Below are positions 21,997 to 34,400 of a DNA stretch of 64,000 bases, one piece after another (position 1 is the stretch's first letter; every line of letters begins with the position of its first letter). The stretch is from Phytophthora vignae f. sp. vignae. Its lineage: Eukaryota > Oomycota > Peronosporomycetes > Peronosporales > Peronosporaceae. The stretch is taken from NCBI GenBank assembly GCA_016169955.1, contig JABJUM010000024.1, positions 310,001 to 374,000 of the forward strand, read 5' to 3'. The position numbers and the translations under genes are program-made. The notes under the pieces were generated by a model. The model was not told the DNA's origin. It saw only the letters and a program-made list of their open reading frames with translations, and ran no database searches.

Positions 21997-22728
21997 CTAT
22001 TGTAGCCTGGCTACTCCATCCAAGTTGGTTTGGTAGAACCTGTAGTTCTTGTGCTGCTTAAGCGTATTTCCCGTCAATCCACCCACTCCCAGAGCCAATT
22101 TCGCGTACTCGTCTTGCATGTGGCTTGCGGCCGAACCCATAGCTCTGGCCTTCAGCTCCGCGTCCGTGGATTTAGCACTGAACGGTGGAGGGATGCCCTT
22201 CACCTTCCAGTTGCGGTCAAAGATACTCAGGTAAGTCAAATAGCCGACAAACTTCCTGTTGTTCACGAGAGCGTCGACCTGATCTTCCCGAACTTTGCCC
22301 AAGCCAAACTTCTTCCACGCGTCGAATGTCGGGACGCCTTTCTCCGCCCACTTGTTGAATTTAGCGAGTTCGGCCTCGGACCTCCAGTAGATGTAGTTCT
22401 CGTGCGACTTGAGGGTCTTCCCCGAGAGTCCGTACAACCCCAACGCTTTCTTGGCCTCAATTTCGCTGGCCGTGTCTTTCAGATGCATTCTTGACAAGAA
22501 GTTGCTCACTTTCGACTTGACCGCGGACAGGTCGCTCCATGCTCGCTCTTCCTCGTCGTCTTCGTTAAGCTGTGTGTGGACCCGGAGTGATCTCCCCCCA
22601 TTGAGATTCCGACCAGCTATGGTCGAATACGAGGGGACCTTAGCCTTGACTGCTTCAGTCGCCGAGAGCGCATCAGCGAGGAAGAGGAAAACGACTACAG
22701 ACAACAGTAGCACTTGTGGAGAGCGCAT
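21997..22728 (-). CDS. Secreted RXLR effector, intact (243 aa)
   Basis: Predicted host-translocated effector of the oomycete RXLR class. The signal peptide is about residues 1-22 (LLLSVVVFLFLADALSA), the RXLR motif is RSLR at 46-49, and the dEER stretch is EDDEEER at 56-62. The C-terminal domain carries a WY-like core (TFDAWKKFGLGKVREDQ, then F..Y..Y) between two copies of a short motif, GLYGLSGKTLKSHENY and GVGGLTGNTLKQHKNY. The ORF is open much further upstream, but the ATG at 22728 is the one that opens the signal peptide. It is single exon and tail to tail with M28 copy B (238 bp apart). Its host target is unknown. Confidence 0.92.
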   Translation of the reverse strand: MRSPQVLLLSVVVFLFLADALSATEAVKAKVPSYSTIAGRNLNGGRSLRVHTQLNEDDEEERAWSDLSAVKSKVSNFLSRMHLKDTASEIEAKKALGLYGLSGKTLKSHENYIYWRSEAELAKFNKWAEKGVPTFDAWKKFGLGKVREDQVDALVNNRKFVGYLTYLSIFDRNWKVKGIPPPFSAKSTDAELKARAMGSAASHMQDEYAKLALGVGGLTGNTLKQHKNYRFYQTNLDGVARLQ

Positions 22729-23813
22729 CGTAATGAGCAGTGCGGACTTGGAGGCGAATCTCAAAATGAAAACACTGCGAGGCAGCTCCCTTCCCACCAT
22801 CCTCGAATCCAGTACAGGTACAATGTATCTCGTACTGTTAGTAAGGCCCTGGTTTCTCCGTCGGTGTCTGGGTCTGGGGATACATCTGAAGCCCAAGCAG
22901 GAAAACCCCAGGATTTGCATTTTATTTCTACCCCCTTGGGGGTGAGAATAAAAGGTGGATAATATCCCCAGATGCGTATTAGATGTGACAAGCAGATTAG
23001 TATCACAAGCCGTAAAACCTTGCTCAGTTCTCAACACAATATTCTATTTTGCAATAGCGTACGTAGCCTTGGCACATGCTTGGCTGAGCGCTAACTCTCT
23101 GACAAATCTCGATGGAGATTTGAGCTTAGCCAACAGGCTCGCTCGCATTTTATCCCCAGACCCAGACACCGAAGAGAAAGGTACAGACAATCCTCTTTGG
23201 AGTGATATCCCGGATAGCACTAAAAAGCCTCTCTTGATGACCGATGGTATACAAATTCAGTAAAAATATCCTATAACCTCCGGATTGTGCTTAGTGATAC
23301 GATATTAGGTTTTATCACTATTCAGAGACTGTTAACTATTGGAATATCCATTTCGTAAAGTATGCCCCGCAAAGTTCCACCACAAACATTTTTATCTAGT
23401 GCTTTGACCACGTATCGAGTGCAACACAAGCTCACCAAGTGCGCATTATCACTACACTGGTACCTTGAACGATATTGTAGCAACAGATCCAGATAGTGAT
23501 GCCTCTGGGTAGTGATAAAAGTGAGGCTATCACTACGGAGAGGATCGTCTCTAACCAATGGTTGGGGCGTAATCATTCGATACAGGGAAATAAATACGGT
23601 ATACACATGCAACGCATTCATTCGGCGATTGCAGCTGTCATCATCAGGCGTGTCCGGCTCCGGTGACTCATCAACCAATAATTGAAACCCAGCAGAGACG
23701 TACAGGAAAAAGTAGGGAGGAAAAAAGGCACACGGACTGTATTATAATAGCACACGCAATGATCACCCGCCTTGCACCAGCCAGCGCGACCAGCCCCTAA
23801 CTACAGGTCGTTC
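22729..23813. other. AT-rich stretch with a MITE-like inverted repeat pair
   Basis: A 20-bp perfect inverted pair lies at 22861-22880 and 23153-23172, with weaker similarity beyond it on both sides. It encloses about 270 bp without coding potential, so a small non-autonomous DNA element is likely. The rest (23173-23813) has no recognisable feature. Confidence 0.5.
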
Positions 23814-24230
23814 GGAATCCAGACGGAGATCAACGAATACACGGTACAGTAAAACACGCTGCTGTCCACCCCAGTGCGTCTTCGTTTCGCCATCCTCGAG
23901 CCGCAAGAAGCTGCCCAGGAGCTGAATCTGACCGAGGGCTCAGTGACTGGAGATGCCTGTACAAGTGACGCCTCTGCAGAGCCGCCCTTCCTGGCGTACT
24001 CCCCATCGGGCAACGTGACGGCACCGGTCGTGTACGCGAACTACGGCTCACAGCAGGATTTCCAGTGGCTGTGGACCAGGGGATTGACCTCAAGCGCTAT
24101 GGCAACTACCGAGGTCTAAAGGTGCTGGCGGCACTGGAACACGTCGTGGCCGGGGTGCTCATTACCCGGACCCGTTAGATGACGGGGTAATTATAGGCGC
24201 CGTGTATCCTGAAGGTCCTTGGAGACCATT
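23814..24230 (+). pseudogene. Fragment of an M28 peptidase gene (copy E)
   Basis: This matches copy B from about residue 140 to 275 (the PA-domain part: LAILEPQEAAQELNLTEGS, FLAYSPSGNVTA). It has several frameshifts and small deletions and lacks both ends and the whole catalytic domain. It does not carry the GTGT insertion of copy B, so it was copied before that lesion or comes from another relative. It is followed by a decayed effector in the opposite orientation, the same arrangement as copies B and D. Confidence 0.85.
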
Positions 24231-24384
24231 TACGAGTAGAGCATCACGCACGAATTTGACAACCCAAACCTTCGTATTTATTTTAATGAGGTGAAAGGCA
24301 AGAAACCTTGTCGAAATTCAAGCTCTCTTTGACAGCACGGCACGTGCTGTAAGTATCGGTCTTGTTTCGGATCATTCACATGCC

Positions 24385-25028
24385 TTCAATGTCTTGGCTG
24401 CTGTAGCCTCGCTATTTTCTCCAAGTAGGTATTGAAGAATCTGTAGTTCGTGTGCTCCTTAAGCGCGTTTCCTTCCAGCCTGTCCAGTCCCAGCGCCAGT
24501 TTGGCGTACGCTTCTTCCCTTTTGTGCGCTGTCAATACCAATGATCTCGCCTTTAACTCTGCAGCCGTAGCATCCCTACTAACGAGTGGACCTTTGCCCG
24601 TTAGCTTCTATTTTGCGACTGCAGCGTCGTCAAATATCTTGAGGAAGGCGATGTAGTCCGTACCATCAATGACGTCCGCACAGTCTTGGGAACCAAACAG
24701 ACGAACTTTGCCAAGCCCCAATTTCCCGAAGCTTCGAACAAGGTGACACCCGTACGTCCCCACGCCTTAAACTTCTGTATGTCCGCATGCGTCTTGAAGA
24801 ATTTGTAGTAGTGTTTGTGGCGTGTAAGGGCTTTCCCAGAGAGACCATCCAGCCTGTCCACGGTGCCGCTGGGCATTAACAACAATGCCGGCCCGCAGTA
24901 ATCTTCCAGTAATGAGCGAGAGCTGAGGTCCCAAAGCCGTCTTGGTGACCTGCATCTGCCCCTGAGAGGGTATCAGCGCTGACGAGAACAATGGCTACCG
25001 CTATCAGTAGCACCTCAAATAAGCGCAT
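24385..25028 (-). pseudogene. RXLR effector pseudogene (copy 3)
   Basis: The signal peptide is still readable from ATG 25028 (MRLFEVLLIAVAIVLVSADTLS). The RXLR/EER region is lost. Pieces of the C-terminal domain follow in different frames: DGLSGKALTRHKHYYKFF near 24790-24850 and YAKLALGLDRLEGNALKEH near 24450-24520. There are multiple frame breaks, and it is convergent with the M28 fragment at 23814-24230. Confidence 0.82.
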
Positions 25029-25406
25029 AGTCAGGAGCAGTGCGTGGTTCGAGGCGAGTTCCGGAATGAGAACCCCACAACCAGCACAAATGCTGCACTG
25101 CACACTGTGATTACTTCCTGTGGAGCTCGACGACAATGACGGTGGCAGCGCCGCTGCCCTACCGGCACCAGCTACCGTCACACCGCCGACTATGTACATC
25201 TCGATATACACAGTCATGCCGTGTGCAGCGTCAACAACGACTGCATAATCGAACGGTGCAGCGGAGCTCCTACAAATTGCCGTAGAGCAGACACTCCAGG
25301 AACATGAAGTAGGAAGAGGACTGAATAACTGCTTGCCCTTGTCTTCTCACTTCTTACAAACTCCATCAAGCCACGCAAAACGTTATACCGCCCCTAGCAG
25401 CTTATA

Positions 25407-26230
25407 CCGCAATCCTCATGTCAAAGGAGGGTAAAAAATACGACGGTACTGCTCCTCCACTTCAAGTCGCCTTTGACATGAGCAGGAATCATAAAAAGTC
25501 ATAATTCAAAATAGTGTGGTGCACATTATTTATGCAACATGTGCCAGTGGGCTCAACTTGACGCTCAAGGGGTCACGTGCAGTTGTCTAGCTGATCAACT
25601 GAGGGCCTCGGTCTGAGGTCTTGACGCTGGTGTGGGCGACAAAGCTGCGACTGGCCTTCTAGTCCGCTGTGCTGTTCGCTCTTCTAGCGGTGGCGATGAG
25701 GCTACATTCTCGCTCCTTCGTCTTGTATAAGCAGCATCGCCGTCGGTACACAGCGGCCTCAAATTACATGTACGGCCAGCAAGATGACGATACTACCGGT
25801 AGCGTGTTCCTGGAGCGTGGAGATGCACACGCAGGAGTTCATACAAAGAGTTCATGCCGGGGCTCTTGTAGGAGCAGAAGCACAGGTAGGAGGTAAGACG
25901 GCAGTGGCAGTAGCTCTTACGGACGTGACATGTCAACCGGGACGCATACCTTGAGCGGTACTTGGACGAAGAAACTAAATTGAGAGATGATATCAGTGTG
26001 GAGCTGCCCGCAAGTCGTAGTTGCGCTGAGTGGAGCTGAAGCGTGCAGCGGGTGGAGCTCGAGGTGTCCGGCTTGGCTGGCTGGAAGGCGCTCGGACTTT
26101 TGTGGCAAACCTAATTTTGATCTAAATTAGGATTCGACCTTATTTCATTGTTTTGGCCATCTGCAGAATTTTTGAAATAATAATCGCTACCGCCTATGAC
26201 ATGTAGTCTCCTTTGACATGAGGATTGCGG
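25407..26230. mobile_element. Non-autonomous DNA transposon (MITE) with TA target duplication
   Basis: Perfect 22-bp terminal inverted repeats begin CCGCAATCCTCATGTC and are flanked by TA on both sides (25405-25406 and 26231-26232). A related copy of the inner TIR (tttgacatgag) lies just inside the left end, near 25472. The interior has no transposase motif; a 75-codon ORF at 25669-25896 is unrecognised. The TA duplication points to the Tc1/mariner group. Confidence 0.75.
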
Positions 26231-26232
26231 TA

Positions 26233-26969
26233 AGAGCTGATCAAAATGGATATAACGCATTTGATTTGTCATCGACAGAATTGTAAAACGGACTCGATGC
26301 AGTATCTCACGTCCACGATGCCGAATCGGTACCAAAAAGTTATAAGTTATCGGGCACCAGATAACAAACACCATGACCCGTTTTCATTCCGAATATATTT
26401 CCACACCACCTCTTTACTTCAGGAATCGCTCGCTATGACACAGGACTTGCGTCTACACTTTCCATCAGTTATCACCTTAGTTTTTATAGAGGGGACTACT
26501 AGTGCCGCAAACTTCTGTTATGAGCAGCCTAGACTAGTCGTCCGAGCCCAGGAGGCGTTGAATACCGTCAACAAGCCTCCGAAACTTAAGGTCCGCGGAA
26601 TATTCCATCGTCCAGAGCGAGCGGTCCGTCCAATGCAGAATATGATACCATCATGCGTTGAATGACGGGCATTTGAGGAATACTGTAGCATGTACGTTAG
26701 TTTAGCGTATTCCTCCAACCGACAAGGCGACCATACCAATACCCTGCGTGAGCTTAACATGGCCCGACGACCCATTCATTACTTACCAAGTACCTAGCAC
26801 TACATGTAGCACTGCGCACAGCTGAGAATCAACTTTACGGGTGGAGCCTCAGCCTGCAGGACACGTAAATCTTGGAAGATGTAGCTAAGTCTGTAGCAAA
26901 ATTGGCAAGTCGTTAACGTGAGAGCGGCAAACAGCTCCAACGTCGAACAAAACCTACGCGTTAGTTGGA
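26233..26969. other. Intergenic stretch, nothing firm
   Basis: A 139-codon plus-strand ORF (26246-26665) has no motif and sits in AT-rich sequence beside a MITE; I do not support it as a gene. Confidence 0.35.
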
Positions 26970-29309
26970 TCACAAGTTCGTGCTGACAAAGTACTCCGCC
27001 GCAGCGTTGACGATGTGCGTGACTTCATCGACGTGGGTCTGAATCGTGGCTGAGTCATCGTAGAAGGCGAGACAGTCCGTGATACCGGGGAAGGCAGCGC
27101 CCGCGTAGCCCTCGTAGAATCCCGGTCCGAAGATCACGTGCTTGTACCACGGACGGTGGGGCAGTCCGTCGCTCGAGAGCAATCGTCGCTCGAGCTGGAC
27201 GGCCTTGTTGTTCCACGCGCTCAATGCTGACGCGTCTGTGCTGGTTTGCAGCTCGAGTGCCGTGGCCTGGAAGGCGTCCGCGTTGACGCCGAACTTGTCA
27301 ATAGCAGCGTACAGTTGGTCCAGCTCCACGCTCCTGTCGGCGTCGGCCAGACGCTTCTCGAGCTGCTGCAGACCGTCGTGCATGACGAGCGCGTACGAGG
27401 AGAAGTCGAAGGGGATGACGGCGTCGTTGGCGAGGCGCATGGCCAGCACGCCCCACCACTTGGCCATGCTGGCGTGCGACGCGTAGTGCGGATCTCCCTG
27501 CGTCTCCATGTAGTGCAGACTATCCATAGTGCTGTGGTAGGTCCCGTAGGACGCGTAGGTCAGTCCGAACGCCAGGTTGACCGAGATGACGCCCAGGTGC
27601 TGGTAGAATGGCGTGAAGTCGGAGCCCGAGCCCATGAAGTTGATGAGGTGTTCAGGCGCGAGCGTTCGGTCGGCTGCGTCACCAGGGGAGGGCAGACCTC
27701 CCGGAGTAGAGCGTGCGTCCGCCATCTGCTTGGCCCACTGGTCGAGCAGACTCGAGGCGCTGTCAAGAGCGCTGTTGTTGCCGTGGAACGCGTTCGCAGG
27801 CAGGAGACTGGCCGTGTCCTGCACGAACTTGGCGATGGATGGGGCGGCGCTGGCGCTCACGAGGGGACCCACCAGCAAGTCGACGTTGAGGTAGGCCACG
27901 GCCTCCTCCTTTAGCAGTTTGGCGTTGTCTTCGACCCACTCGGTGCTTCCGAGCAGCGCGTACTCCTCGCCGTCCCACGAGCCGAGCACAATGGTGCGGC
28001 GCGGACGCCATCCGGTCTCCAGCAGGTTACCAAGTCCACGCGCGATCTCCATGAGCGTGGCTGATCCACTGCTAGGGTCCACCGCTCCGCAGACCCACGC
28101 GTCACGGTGGTTGCCCAGCACCACGCGCTTGTCGGGCTCCTCCGAGCCTTCAATGGTTCCGATGACGTCCCAAATGGCGCCGACATGGTTATCCATGACC
28201 ACGTCCAGGTTGACCACCAATTTGCCATCATCTCCGAGCTTGTACTCGAGCGGGAGTCCTCCTTGCCACGCGCTCTGAGCCGTCTGTCCGCCCAACGCTG
28301 CCAAAATGCGACGCGCCTGACCGTAAGACAGCGGAAGCACCGGCACTCGAGGGATGTTGGTCACCTCCTCGTACGTGAGACGCGCAGCCCCCTCCACCGA
28401 CGCTCAGCCGGGCGTCATCGGGTCTCCAGAGTACAGAGGGATGTAGTTCACTGAGCCGCGCTGGAACGAGTCCTCGGGCCGGTAGAAGCCCTCGGGGTAC
28501 ACCGGGCCGCGCGTGAAGCCGTCTTCGTTCGGGTCCGAGTAGATGAGCACTCCTGCCATGCCGTACTTCTCGGCCGCCATGACCTTGAGCCCGCGCATGT
28601 TGGCGCCGTAGCGCACCAGCGCGATCTTGCCCTTGAGCGTGACGTTGTTGCTGGCGAGCCACTCGAAGTCCTGCTGCGTGCCGAAGTTGGCGTACACGAC
28701 CGACGCTGTCACGTTGCCCGTGGCTGAGTACGCGAGGAACGGCGGCAGCGCCGTCGGGTCCGTCGTGCACGCGTCATCGACGACGGACCCCTCGGTCAGG
28801 TTGAGCTCCTGTACGCTCTGCTCGGGCGACACGATCGCTAGACGCCGGTGCACCGGGTAGCTCAGCAGCGTGTAGTATTCCACCACCTCGGCTTGGATAC
28901 CGTAGGACTCCCACTGCCGCGCAGTATACAGCGCCGTCTCGTAGTCCTGCTTGGTGCCGCAAGTGTGCGGCACGCTGGCGTACGCGTGCAAGAACTCACG
29001 GAGCTTGTCAGGCTGTACACCGTCCACGAACGCTCGCTCGACGCTGCTCAAGGGCTGCACCTCCTCCGTCGTGGACAGCGTTGTTGTTGTTGTGGTGGTG
29101 GTGGTGGTCACACCTTCAGGTGCAGAGGTCGGGGTCCACGTCTGAAGGGTGAAGAGGTAGCTGCCAAGGAAGACAAGCGCACCGACGAGCCCAGCAACGC
29201 GCACGGCATCGCCGAAGCGTCTTTGAGGGGCGTTAGCGATGGGGACGGCGGGGGTCGGAGCTTGGTCGTCGGGTGAAGTGCCATACGACTTCAACGGGGC
29301 GAACGACAT
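26970..29309 (-). pseudogene. M28 metallopeptidase, GCPII/PSMA-like, copy C (single in-frame TGA)
   Basis: A full-length frame of 780 codons from ATG 29309, interrupted only by TGA at 28406-28404 (codon 302). Both halves lie in the same frame. The stop falls in the conserved TPG(W)ASV motif, where copy B has Trp, so a single TGG-to-TGA change explains it. The rest is intact: a signal anchor (AGLVGALVFLGSYLF), a Thr-rich stalk from a simple repeat (TTTTTTTT, near 29080-29107), the PA domain, NHRDAWVCGAVDPSSG, WDGEEYALLGS, NVDLLV, YHSTMDS and the dimerisation domain. The ORF extends up to 29687, but the start at 29309 fits the other copies. It is either a very young pseudogene, a sequence error, or a read-through gene; nothing in the stop context (TGA G) argues strongly for read-through. 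Confidence 0.85.
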
Positions 29310-29904
29310 TGCAACTCTGGGGGCTACTGAGACTTGGGGTGCGTCCGGTCGAGCAGATTGAAGAGTGAGGGCGTTAGACGCACGCCACGGACGCAAGTAG
29401 TGATTGGCAAGCGCTGCGATCTTGGACTGAGGTGGCCGACCGTGAGATGATACTGTACGTGTACAGGTACACACATCGTGCAAATCGAGCGGGGTCTGCT
29501 TCAGGGGAATGCAGAGGCAGGACTCCATCGCTTGGGACCAGATGAGTGTTTGTCTGGATGTTGAAGTGGCGCACGCACTCCTCAATTTGCTCGAACACCG
29601 ACGGTGTGGACTTAATACATATGTACGCGGTGCCAATACCTCCGGGATCACTTCACCAATGCCGAGAAGGGTGACAAGAACGAACAAAAGCTTCTTTGCT
29701 CTTTTGTGGTGCGTCCCGAAAAGTTCTTACAGCTCGGTTGTCATCGCCACGTGCGGGCTGAACGCCGAATCCGTTTGCGGCCCTTACCCAGTTGTGACTA
29801 CTGTACCCCTTATGCCTCTAGTTGTGACTGTTTGATGTTGCTGCTGCTAGCCACAACGGCTTACGTATGGAACTGTAGTTCGTAATTACACAGTTTGCTA
29901 ACTG
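29310..29904. other. Upstream flank of M28 copy C
   Basis: No motif was recognised. The copy C frame continues open to 29687 without family similarity. Confidence 0.4.
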
Positions 29905-30900
29905 TTAGAGCATCTCCAACGGTAGTGCAAATTGCAAAATTGACAAGGAAAAGTGAATGGCCGATTAGCAACATAAACAGGACGAACACGCTTGAATATT
30001 TTTGCAATAGTTCAGCTTCCCCAACGGTATTGCAACATTGCGTAGTGAAAGCGGGTAGCCCTCCCTCCGCAATGACCAATACAGAGTAGCGCAGCTAAAG
30101 TTATCTGCGGCAAAGGCACCACAATACTGCTCTAGGTAAATATGGAGTACTTCAGGTCAATAACGACCCGCCGTTGTTTGTAGTATGCGTTCGGGGCAGC
30201 CAGTCATTTGCCCTACGTACTATAGCAACTGCCAGTAAGCCCGGGTGCTTCTACTCATCCTGTATACCTACTAGAGTCCATCAATGCTTGCTGGAGAGGG
30301 GCTGTCCTTACTTTGCTTCGCAAAGTTTAGGACTCGCCCCCTGCCTTGGGATAACCTAGTTTCGTGAACTTCGGTACATGCAATGAATAAACGCCCAGAA
30401 CGTCCTTTTATGGACTTTTAAAAAGAGCTCGAAGACGGCTCGAAGACGACTGCGCTCGAAGGCAGTGGCGAAGGGAGAATAGTTTTTTTTTTGATAAACG
30501 TACAGTGCAGTGACTTATAAGTCGCTGGCATCCGAGAAACTCCGTCGCTGCGAATATCAGCGTATCCTGGGCTTTAATCGTAGCTACCCCTAAATATACT
30601 TCCCATCCCAGATTGGGGGGGGGGTGTTTAAGAGCATTACGAAGTAAGAACGCGTACGCAATATCGCATTGGCAAGCTTAACCCTTATTTCCGGATGTTC
30701 TTAACCCCTTACTTCCCGGAAAAAAGTTGGGGGTATATTTTGACCCTTATGTTCTACGGTATAACATAAGATAATATAGGAATTTGTATAGACTGGATTT
30801 TTGCACGGCTATGCTGTCTGGATAGTACATACTTGTCTCAGGGTAAGAACGTGGCGCATCCAACATAACCGGTCTAAAGTTGGCTCGCTACCAGGCCGGT

Positions 30901-31215
30901 TGTAACGGGGTACAATCAAGTGTACCCATTACATGAAGAGTGACGGGTGTCACTCTCCCGAGTACATGGTACATGGTACATGGTACCAGTAGCTCCGCAA
31001 GCCAACCATTTGAGTTTGTGTGGGCTTTTGTATAGTTAACTTGTAGTTTGTATTGAGCCAAGTTAACCCCTACCAAAATACAGTCAGTCTTATAACCTAC
31101 TCCTTTGTAGCAAGTCAAGTCGTCCCCTTAAGGCCAGGGACACGTGAACGGCAGTTCACTTGGAGTTCGTATACTCCTGCTTCCTCTGTTAAGAAGTGCT
31201 GTGTGCCCCGTCACA
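30901..31215 (+). repeat. Solo LTR with CCGGT target duplication
   Basis: A 315-bp LTR beginning TGTAACGGGG and ending CCCCGTCACA, flanked by a perfect 5-bp duplication CCGGT (30896-30900 and 31216-31220). It is related to the solo LTR at 50030-50350, most strongly over its last ~110 bp. No internal retrotransposon sequence remains, so it arose by LTR-LTR recombination. It lies inside the piggyBac element and is therefore younger than it. Confidence 0.9.
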
Positions 31216-31439
31216 CCGGTGGTGCATTTATGATGGAGAAGGCATCATAAGCACTGTACTTTTTATCTGGATAGTCCTATCTCTGAGCATTGCACACGTG
31301 CAGCAGCACTGATGTATCACAAAGAAGAACGAAGGAGCTTGAGTTTCAACTGATTGCTTTGTCAAAATATGCAAAGTCAGAACATGCAATTGCTACGCTA
31401 GCCTACGCTTCGCCAACTCGTCGTCGGAGTCACCATGCT

Positions 31440-34400
31440 AGCCTACGCTTCCACGTCGGCCATGCTGTCATCGGAGCCGGCGTCACTTTCGCCAGCTCCA
31501 GCACCAGAAGTGCGGCGGCGCTTCTTGCCAGGACGAGCTGCAGGTGGACGGTCTCGGAGCTTGTGTTCTCGTAGCAGGCTGCGCGGGATGTCGTTGCCGT
31601 TGTTCCAGTCATTGTGCCAGATAGCGAAGCAGGTTTTCCCCCTGCCCCGCCCCACGTTGCAGAAGTACTTCCTGTAAAAATGTAGAGTTAGCATCGATTA
31701 GTTGACAGGGGGTCTCAGAAGTAACGTACCGCCGGTTTCCTGTCGAGCACTCTGGGCAGAAGTACTTCGTGTACTTCCTGGGCTTCGTCTTGAACAGCGC
31801 GCACACCTTGCACGAACGCTGACGCTTCTTGCGGCCTTGCTCATTCTCTACAGTGTCTGGGTTTTCTTCGAGGCGGTGGCCGCTGTCGTCTGCAGCAGGC
31901 GCCGTAGCAGTAGACGCTTGATGAGTATCCTCCCGCACTGGAGAAGCCGCTGTCCGTTCACGTGCTGTTGCCGCGCTCTGTTAGAATGCGTCAACATAAT
32001 ATACATAAGGTTAGACCCCAAGATCGCTTATGCTGATACCTCCATCATAGCGTACCGCGATAGCATCGAATGCCTCCTTGCTGTTCACCGCGAGCAATTG
32101 CGCCATCAGCGTCTTGAAGAATGCGTAGTGCTTCACCGGTCGCTGCTTGCCCTGCGGTCGCTTGTCGTTGACCCTCTTGTGGTGGCGAAACACGATGAAA
32201 GCATTCACCAGGACCATGTCGAACAGGCCCAAGAACAAGGTCTTGTAGTACTTCCTTGTCTTGTAGCTGAGCTGCACACTGTACCGCTGCAACCGGAGCT
32301 GGTCGTGGACATCGACGCCACCCATCGATCGATGGTAGTCGCGGACCAACTCCGGAACAGGCACCGACTGCATGACGCCACGGATGCGCCGCACTAGAAT
32401 ACAAATAGCAGATTAGAACAGTAAGGATGTAACAAACAATACAACAAAGTCACTTACTGACTGTGGTCGTTTGCTGACTTCCGCCACTTGATAGCATATG
32501 GACTGGGGTGCGATCCATCCACATTGCTGCCGTTATCTGCGGGAAACGCTTGTTTTGAGCAAGCTTGATCGTTCCTTGCGGAGGCAGGACAGTTTTCTGC
32601 TTCTTCACTTGCTTCACCTCCTTCTTCGTCGCCACGCCCTTCGCGTAGCCCGATCTGTCCGTCTGGATGGTACCAGTCAAGTACAGGCGCCGATGCAGCA
32701 TCTCTAGCGCTAGCTTGACAGACGTGTAGAAGCGATCCGTGACAACAAGCCGCCATGGCGACGTCGTCGATGGCGGACACAGCGCATTCATGTTTCTCAG
32801 GACCGCTGCTTCACCGGTATTGTTGTCCTTGGGCACTGGCGTCTGCAAATTGGTCTTGGCTCCGCAGTAGATTTCGATTCTGTTACACAGCAAGAGAGCT
32901 GATGTTAGCTTATGACGGACCAAGGCGCTGACCAAAGAGACTTATGATGTCTCCGAGCCAACATAAGCACTTCTGCCAAAAAAAAAAAGAAGCTGAGGAA
33001 GGCTAACCTTGAAGGCTAACCTTCCTCAGCTCGAGTCACATACCTCAGACAGTATGCCGTTTCAGCACATGCCGCGACGAACACCTTCGTTCCCCACTTG
33101 TGGGGCTTGTCCTTGTTGAATTGACGGGTCGGTTGTAGCGAGAGCGGGAGGGTAGCGTGGCTTCATCAAAGCTGATCACTGGGGGCACGCGATACCCACG
33201 AGCAAAGGTTCGCTGCAGCACGTCCACCACCGGCCGAATCTTCCACGCGCGATCGATGCTTGCCCTTGGCGACTTGTTGTTCGAGAAGTGGAGGTAACCC
33301 ATCACGTGGAAAAAGCGATTCTTGGGCATGAATAGGTAGAAGCGGTTGGAAGGCAGCGCTCCAACTGGTTTGGTCGACCAGTGTGCCGCAATACCTTTGC
33401 GAATGGGCATCAGCATGCGCGCAATTAGAAGCCCCATCACTGTGAGCACCTCCCATGGCTGGATCTCCCGCACACGCGCAAGCCGACGCCGAATCTCGCC
33501 CAAATCTTCCACTTGCACGCCGGCGCGTCGCTGCTGCGAACGAATTGCCCTCGCTCTCTGTGGAATCGACTGCGTGTGGTACGTGTCGCTTTCCTTGGCA
33601 ATCTGCGTCCACAACTTGGGCGGCATGAAGTAGAACAGTAGCGCTAACGGATCGTCCCCCACGTCCATCACACTGTCACTCGGTCCGTACGGTCCATCGT
33701 ACAAGTCCTTGTAAGTAGGGTCTGGACCGAACTTGGATGGGTCTGAAAAAGAACAATACAGACGTTAGTTATGTTCTCCCTTATGTAGGATGCACTGAAC
33801 ACGGCCATGTGATAATGTTGGATATGAACAACATAACTCACCATACTCCCACCCGTGCATCCGCATCATGGCGATCGCCTTCTTGCTCTGCGCAACCGAG
33901 TTGCAGACAGACTCAGGCAGCTCCTCCCCTCCGTCTTCCTCCTCCTCCTCCGTAAGGTCGCCGATGTCCCAGTCGCCTTCCCACTCCTCCTCCTCCTCCT
34001 CGTCACTCCACTCGTCTTCGTCTTCAGGCTCCTCCTCGAGGGACATGTCCTCGTCGGAGTTCAAACCCGTATACGCATCGGCCCCCGTGGGCATCAAGTT
34101 TGCGTCACCGTCGACAATACACGGCAGCGGCGCAAGCGGAATGTCAGCCGCTGCGCCGTCGCCATCCGAAGCGCCATCGCCATCCGAAGCGCCGTCGCCG
34201 TCCGAAGCGTCTTCATCGTCTGCGCTATCTTCTTGCAGAAGCGCTCGGCGTCGCTTGCGCGGGTTGCCGACGGGAGGTGGAGTCTCCTCGGCCGCAGAGA
34301 CGCCAGCAACCGCAACAGAAGTCAGCATGTCCGACAGCACCTCCTCTACCATCGCTGGCACAGGATCAGCCGTCGCCTGCGCCCTGCCTTCCGTCTCCTT

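Noticed and set aside
26246..26665. 139-codon plus-strand ORF between a MITE and M28 copy C
   Set aside because: It is AT-rich, has no motif, and sits in transposon-derived surroundings.
28404..28406. Selenocysteine or programmed read-through at the M28 copy C TGA
   Set aside because: The aligned residue in copy B is Trp, not Cys, and no read-through context such as TGA CTA follows; a simple nonsense change is more likely.
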